Assembly (NCBI GenBank): GCA_021162125.1
Contig: JAGGZG010000374.1
Coordinates: 1-9,594 of the forward strand
DNA length: 9,594 bases
Direction: 5' to 3'
DNA from: Anaerolineae bacterium
GTDB lineage: Bacteria > Chloroflexota > Anaerolineae > JACIWR01
Under the pieces are notes generated by a model. It was not told the DNA's origin, did not search any database, and saw nothing but the letters and a program-made list of their open reading frames with translations. Position 1 is the first letter of the stretch; the number at the start of each line of letters is the position of its first letter. Made by a program: the position numbers and the translations under genes. Below are positions 5,568 to 9,594 of this stretch, in pieces.

Positions 5568-6233
5568 TCACAACAACCTACCAAGCTCCGCTGTAGTCTC
5601 CAGGATCATGTCCGCTCCGGCCCGCTCCAACTCCGCTCGCTCGCCGAATCCGCATAGCACCCCGACGGACGTGGCTCCCGCCCGCTTGGCCGCCCGGACG
5701 TCCACCGTGGTGTCGCCGACCATCAGGCAGCGCTCCACGGGCACGCCCAGTGCCCGCGCCGCGCGGCGGATGGGCTCCGGGTGTGGTTTGAGACGAGTAG
5801 TGTCCTCGTGCGCGATCACCGCGCGGAAACAGTCGCCGATGTGGTACTGATTCAGGAAAGCAAGGGCGTCGCGGCGCGAGCGGGTGGTGACCACGGCCAG
5901 GGGGTAGCGCTCGACGAGGGCGCGGATCATGTCCACGACGCCATCCACGGCCAGGAAGTTGGCCGGGGTGCGCAGGCCGCGCAGTTGCCGCAGCCGGTCG
6001 TTCAGGGAAAACAGATCGTCGTCCACGTGCAGCGCGTCCAGCAGGGTGATGAAGGCATTGGTGGGAGTTTCGCTGGCCATGATCAGGCGACGCAGGAGGC
6101 GGTGCGGGTCGCCGGGTAGCCAGCGCAAGCGGGCGGCCCAGGCTTCGATGATCGCATCGTCGGTGTCAATGAGGGTGCCATCCATGTCGAAGAGAATCGC
6201 CTGAACCGTGGAAGGGTCAAAACCGTGTTGCAT
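5568..6233 (-). CDS. HAD-superfamily hydrolase, phosphoglycolate phosphatase/PpaX-like
   Basis: This 221-residue soluble phosphatase has all four HAD motifs: I, FDMDGTLID (15-23; nucleophile Asp16, acid Asp18); II, VVTTRSR (114-120; Thr116); III, LKPHPEP (148-154; Lys149); IV, GDTTVD (173-178; Asp174, Asp178). An alpha-helical C1 cap occupies about 25-95, as in phosphoglycolate phosphatases, PpaX pyrophosphatases and beta-phosphoglucomutases. Motif IV followed by VRAAKRAGA favours the Gph/PpaX group, but HAD substrate specificity cannot be read from motifs. ATG 6233 follows the stop of the upstream membrane-protein gene by 15 bp, with a GGTGGAG site (plus-strand 6241-6247, spacing 7), so the two are probably co-translated. 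A housekeeping repair phosphatase is as likely as a pathway-specific role. Confidence 0.9.
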   Translation of the reverse strand: MQHGFDPSTVQAILFDMDGTLIDTDDAIIEAWAARLRWLPGDPHRLLRRLIMASETPTNAFITLLDALHVDDDLFSLNDRLRQLRGLRTPANFLAVDGVVDMIRALVERYPLAVVTTRSRRDALAFLNQYHIGDCFRAVIAHEDTTRLKPHPEPIRRAARALGVPVERCLMVGDTTVDVRAAKRAGATSVGVLCGFGERAELERAGADMILETTAELGRLL

Positions 6234-6248
6234 TATCTCACTCCACCG

Positions 6249-7256
6249 CTACGGCGCCGCCTCGGTTTCCTCAGCGGTCAGTCCCCACAATCTACCCAGG
6301 GAAAGCCCGCTCCCCCACAGAAAGATCAATCCCATCACCGTGACCAGTCCCCAGTCCAGGGCGTGCAGGGTGATGGCGAAGCTGAAGGCTACACTTGGAT
6401 CCACGGCCAGCAGAGCCAGCGCGCTGACGTAGAAGAACTCCAGTGTGCCCGCATTGCCCGGTGACGAGGGGATGATCACCCCCAGTCCGCCGACACCCAG
6501 GACGAAGGCACACGCCGGGAACGAGAGCGGCACGCTGAAGGCGCGCAGTGTCCAGTACAGGGTCATCACAATTGTGGCCCAGGCCACGAGCGAGCTGCCG
6601 AATACCACCCCGACGTCACGTATCCCCTGCATGGCTTGCAGGCCGGTGACGAAGGATCGAACCAGGCCCACCGCACGTTCGGCCAGCCGGGGGGATACGC
6701 CTCCCAGCGTGCGCCCGCCGAGCCCAACGAGCTGGTCCCCCCAACGTGAGGCGGCGTAAATACCAGCCAGCAGGATCAGGGCCAGAGCAGCGGTAGTCCA
6801 TATACCCTGCCCTGTCGAACCCAACACCCCTGACGAGGCACCTCCGCCTATCAGGTACAGCAGCAACATCAACACGTCGAACACCCGCTCGATGGCGATG
6901 GTGCCCAGTGCAGCCGTGGCGCTCACCCGACCCACCTGGCCCAGCAGATAGGCGCGCACCAGCTCACCCAGGCGGGCCGGGAGAAGGTTGTTGGCCATGA
7001 AGCCGATGATGAACACGCGGAACACGTCACGGCGAGGCAGCGTCTTCACCGGTCGCAGGATGTATCGCCAGCGCAGCGCACGCAGCACGTAGTTGATGAC
7101 CAGGAAGAGCATGGTCAGGCCCAGGTAAGCGACGTTCGCCTTTCGTAGCTCACTGGCGACCTGGCGCGGGTCAATCTGGCGCAACAGCAGGAAAATGAAT
7201 ACGGCGCTGATGACCAGGCCGAGCCACAGGTTTAATATCCGCTGTCGTCGTTTCAA
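6249..7256 (-). CDS. Flippase-like membrane protein (lysylphosphatidylglycerol synthase TM family, UPF0104)
   Basis: This 335-residue polytopic membrane protein has about eight helices (near 8-26, 43-60, 79-97, 115-137, 153-170, 215-240, 247-267, 275-316). Family markers are ALRWRYIL (60-67), NNLLPARLGELVRAYLL (89-105), ERVFD (123-127) and PSSPGNAGTLE (263-273). This matches the membrane half of MprF/lysylphosphatidylglycerol synthases and the AglD-like flippase-fold family. The C-terminal aminoacyl-transferase domain of MprF is absent, so lipid lysylation is unlikely. Transport or binding of a lipid or lipid-linked sugar is a plausible inference. Two short charged tails flank the membrane core. 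The start is TTG 7256. The gene lies 60 bp after the lytic transglycosylase gene and 15 bp before the HAD gene, in one presumed minus-strand operon with a cell-envelope flavour. Confidence 0.87.
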   Translation of the reverse strand: MKRRQRILNLWLGLVISAVFIFLLLRQIDPRQVASELRKANVAYLGLTMLFLVINYVLRALRWRYILRPVKTLPRRDVFRVFIIGFMANNLLPARLGELVRAYLLGQVGRVSATAALGTIAIERVFDVLMLLLYLIGGGASSGVLGSTGQGIWTTAALALILLAGIYAASRWGDQLVGLGGRTLGGVSPRLAERAVGLVRSFVTGLQAMQGIRDVGVVFGSSLVAWATIVMTLYWTLRAFSVPLSFPACAFVLGVGGLGVIIPSSPGNAGTLEFFYVSALALLAVDPSVAFSFAITLHALDWGLVTVMGLIFLWGSGLSLGRLWGLTAEETEAAP

Positions 7257-7262
7257 GTTGTG

Positions 7263-7268
7263 CCCTCC
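7263..7268 (-). promoter_or_regulatory. Ribosome binding site that sets the TTG start at 7256
   Basis: On the minus strand GGAGGG lies 6 nt before TTG 7256. No ATG or GTG with comparable spacing is available, and the first hydrophobic helix starts within 10 residues, as expected for the family. Confidence 0.65.
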
Positions 7269-7316
7269 AGGGAGTGTGTACGATGGCTCGCTGCACGAAA
7301 AATGGGGATCGTCCGG

Positions 7317-9594
7317 CTACCCGCCATACAACCGGCGGTAGATGGCGTGCTGGCGGTAAATCTCTTTGACGTAAAGTGCTGGCTCCCGGCGGTCAATGAC
7401 CTCGATGAACAGGTCGGGGTCTCCGTCTTCCGTGGCTTCCATCCAGCGGATGGCGTTACGCGGCCCGCCGTTGTACCCGGCCAGCGCGGGAAAGGCGTTG
7501 CCCTCGAAGTCGTTCAGAGCTTGAGCCAGATACCACACCCCGAACTTCACATTCAGGTAGGGCCGGTATAGGTCATCGGGTTGATAATCGGGCCACGGCA
7601 TCTTGAGGGCGATCCATTCCCCGGTGGAGGGGATGATCTGTGTCAGACCGATAGCCCCGGCCCACGATTCTGCCCCGTCATCGAAGAAGCTTTCCTGGCG
7701 GGTGAGGGCCACGACCAGCAGGGGATCAATCCCATTGGCGGCAGCCTCGCCGAGCAGCAGGTCCGGGAAGTCTACGGGATAGGCCAGGTGTTGGATGAAG
7801 CGAGGCGTGGCCTCCAGTGTGCTTTCGGGGGAAAGTTTGAGCAGGCGCAGGGCGCAGCGAATCGAGGGGGCGTACAGTCCCTGGGCGCGGAAGTACAGGG
7901 CCAGTTGATACTGGCGCAAGGGGTCGTCCTCGAATTCCTTGCGCAGGGCGTCGAATTCCAACATCGCCTCGGCGCGCAATCCCACCCCCAGCAGTTCCTC
8001 GCCCCGTTGCAGATATGGATCCTCGCGGACGGCGGCGGGAAGGGTGGTGGTGATTTGTTCATCGGGAGACAGATCGGCCCAACTGGCCAGCCATTCCTCA
8101 GCCTCCGCCTGGTTTGCGGGATCGTCGTCAGGGGGCAGGAGGAGGTTGCCCGGCGCAGCGGGCCAACCCGGAGTCGCCGACTTTGCCAGTAACAGATCGT
8201 GGGCGCGGACGCCGTAGTAGCTTTCGGGTTGGGCCTCGATGACTGCCTGGAGCGCCGTCTGCGCCGAGGAGATGAAGCCCTGCCGAAGGAGTGTCTTCCC
8301 CACCCAGAAGTGCGCCGCCCAGACGTTATCCGCCGTGGGATACTCCTTGATCAGCCGTCGCCAGAAAGTCAACGCCCGGTCGAGCTTATTCAGGCGGTAG
8401 TGACAGAGCCCGGCGCGGAACAGGGCTTCCGCCGCGTGGTTGCTATCAGGATAGCGAGTCGTCAGGTCGGTGTAAGCAGCGATGGCGTCGTGGTATTCCT
8501 GTTGCCCCTCCGCCAGGCGCGCGCCACGCCAGATAGCCTCCGCTGCCAGTTCGTGCTGGGGGTAGTCGTCGGCGAACTGGCGGTAGGTGCGCATGGCTTG
8601 AGCGTAGTCACCCATTGTGATGTAGACCTGCGCCTTTTCCAGCCATGCCTGCCCCACCCGCACGTTGGCCGGGTGGGCCTCGATCAGCCGGTCGAATTCC
8701 CGGATGGCCAACTCGGGGCTGCCGGCAGCGCGGAAGGCCAGCCCGGCGTAGTAGTGCACATCGCCGGTGTGATCCGGGGTGGCCTCAATGTAGCGGTAGA
8801 AGGCCTCCACCGCCGGCCCGTAGGCCCCGGCGTAATAATCCACCAGACCCCGCTGGAACTCATCCACCGGCACGCCGGCCTGGATGAGCTCTACCAGTGA
8901 CAGGTAGGCAGCGTAGGCTTTGGGGTAGCTATCCACCGCCTGGCGGAAGCGACTGATAGCCGCTTCTTCATCCCCGGCGGCGCGGTGCGTTTGTCCCATT
9001 CGGTACAGCACCTGAGCGCGGTAGGCGTCCGACTGTGCCTGTTCCAGAATAGCCTCGTACTGGGCCAGCGCCTCGTCGTAGGCATTCTGTTCCAGGTAAG
9101 CAGCCGCCATCTTCTCGCGGAGGCGGAACATCTGGCTGGGCCTGCTTGCCGTGGACAGCGCCTCCTGGTAGGCTACCAGAGCCGCAGTGGGGTCTTGTAG
9201 TTGGGTGTACGCATCGCCGATGCGCTCGTATACCTGGTCGGCGATGAGGGTTGGCTCAATGAGGTAAGCTCGATAGGCGGTGATGGCCTGTTCCCAATCG
9301 CCCAGGCTCTCGTAGGTGCGGGCCAGGAAGAATAGTGCCTGCTGCCGGTGTGCATCCAGGGGGTAGTCCCGGTCGAAGCCTTCCAGCGCAGCGAGGGCAC
9401 GGGGATAGTCACCGCTCAGGAACGCGCACTGCCCCAGGTAGAAGCGGGCCTCGGCGCGCTGCTCATCGGTGAGGGTGGGCAGGGCCAGCACGGCTTCGTA
9501 TGCGGCGATGGCGGCCGCATACTCTCCGTTACGCTGGTGTTGCCGGCCAGCCGCCAGGGCTGCCGCCGGATCAGGAGTGGGGGTGGGGGTAGGC
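7317..9594 (-). CDS. TPR-repeat lytic murein transglycosylase (Slt-like), 5' end outside window
   Basis: The frame is open through the right edge, so the gene is partial: 758 residues are visible, numbered here from the first complete codon (9591-9593). A Thr-Pro linker PTPTPTPDP opens the visible part. In Chloroflexota such linkers usually follow a signal peptide or lipobox, so export is inferred. Residues of about 15-490 are a chain of TPR-type helical repeats, with many units of the form ...A...Y...GDY..A...Y. SYYGVRAHDLL (458-468) resembles the U/L-domain signature of Slt70-type enzymes. The C-terminal domain (about 605-730) is an SLT transglycosylase domain with ALTRQES (catalytic Glu634, codon 7692-7694), GAIGLTQIIPST (646-657), the NVKFGVWYL segment and ALAGYNGGP (703-711), a variant of A-x-Y-N-A-G. 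It would cleave peptidoglycan between MurNAc and GlcNAc to 1,6-anhydro products. GTG at 9491 is an internal Val codon, not the start. Confidence 0.93.
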   Translation of the reverse strand, partial: PTPTPTPDPAAALAAGRQHQRNGEYAAAIAAYEAVLALPTLTDEQRAEARFYLGQCAFLSGDYPRALAALEGFDRDYPLDAHRQQALFFLARTYESLGDWEQAITAYRAYLIEPTLIADQVYERIGDAYTQLQDPTAALVAYQEALSTASRPSQMFRLREKMAAAYLEQNAYDEALAQYEAILEQAQSDAYRAQVLYRMGQTHRAAGDEEAAISRFRQAVDSYPKAYAAYLSLVELIQAGVPVDEFQRGLVDYYAGAYGPAVEAFYRYIEATPDHTGDVHYYAGLAFRAAGSPELAIREFDRLIEAHPANVRVGQAWLEKAQVYITMGDYAQAMRTYRQFADDYPQHELAAEAIWRGARLAEGQQEYHDAIAAYTDLTTRYPDSNHAAEALFRAGLCHYRLNKLDRALTFWRRLIKEYPTADNVWAAHFWVGKTLLRQGFISSAQTALQAVIEAQPESYYGVRAHDLLLAKSATPGWPAAPGNLLLPPDDDPANQAEAEEWLASWADLSPDEQITTTLPAAVREDPYLQRGEELLGVGLRAEAMLEFDALRKEFEDDPLRQYQLALYFRAQGLYAPSIRCALRLLKLSPESTLEATPRFIQHLAYPVDFPDLLLGEAAANGIDPLLVVALTRQESFFDDGAESWAGAIGLTQIIPSTGEWIALKMPWPDYQPDDLYRPYLNVKFGVWYLAQALNDFEGNAFPALAGYNGGPRNAIRWMEATEDGDPDLFIEVIDRREPALYVKEIYRQHAIYRRLYGG

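Noticed and set aside
6249..7256. Full lysylphosphatidylglycerol synthase (MprF)
   Set aside because: Only the membrane domain is present; there is no C-terminal aminoacyltransferase domain and the next gene starts 15 bp later as a HAD phosphatase.
7581..8900. Long plus-strand frames (203 and 233 codons) opposite the lytic transglycosylase
   Set aside because: They are antisense shadows of a gene with clear TPR and SLT domains; no start signals or domains.

Overview
The window is GC-rich and densely coded, and reads as a chromosomal segment of an environmental bacterium, most likely a member of the Chloroflexota (Anaerolineae-like). The basis for this is inference. It rests on a Thr-Pro repeat linker in an exported protein at the right edge, frequent TTG starts with good Shine-Dalgarno sites, a fused double-ATPase ECF transporter beside a SAM hydrolase, and GC-rich palindromic spacers. 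No rRNA, tRNA, CRISPR array or transposase gene is visible.

Left region (1-327): a non-coding spacer made of repeat-type sequence. Its centre is a 164-bp element (67-230) with 25-bp imperfect terminal inverted repeats (21/25), flanked directly by a 5-bp direct repeat ACCTC. It encloses GC-rich nested hairpins and looks like a MITE. A nitroreductase-family gene (328-924, TTG start) follows.

Central plus-strand block (969-5544): a near-consensus SigA-type promoter and a leader hairpin precede a SAM hydrolase/hydroxide adenosyltransferase (DUF62 family, 1077-1871). After a 117-bp spacer that can form two mutually exclusive hairpins comes a complete group I ECF vitamin/micronutrient-type importer: a double ABC ATPase (1989-3656), an unusually long membrane S component (3699-4592) and the EcfT coupling protein (4600-5478). 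A strong intrinsic terminator ends the block. The three transporter genes alone are enough to build an importer. Its substrate is not recognisable from sequence. Linkage to an enzyme that splits SAM to adenosine and methionine makes a purine- or methionine-related substrate a reasonable but unproven hypothesis.

Right minus-strand block (9594 down to 5568): a TPR-rich exported lytic transglycosylase cut by the window edge, a flippase-like polytopic membrane protein (lysylphosphatidylglycerol synthase transmembrane family, without the synthase domain), and a HAD phosphatase of the phosphoglycolate phosphatase/PpaX type. Spacing of 60 and 15 bp suggests one operon with an envelope theme. It converges on the ECF operon at the terminator near 5511-5544.
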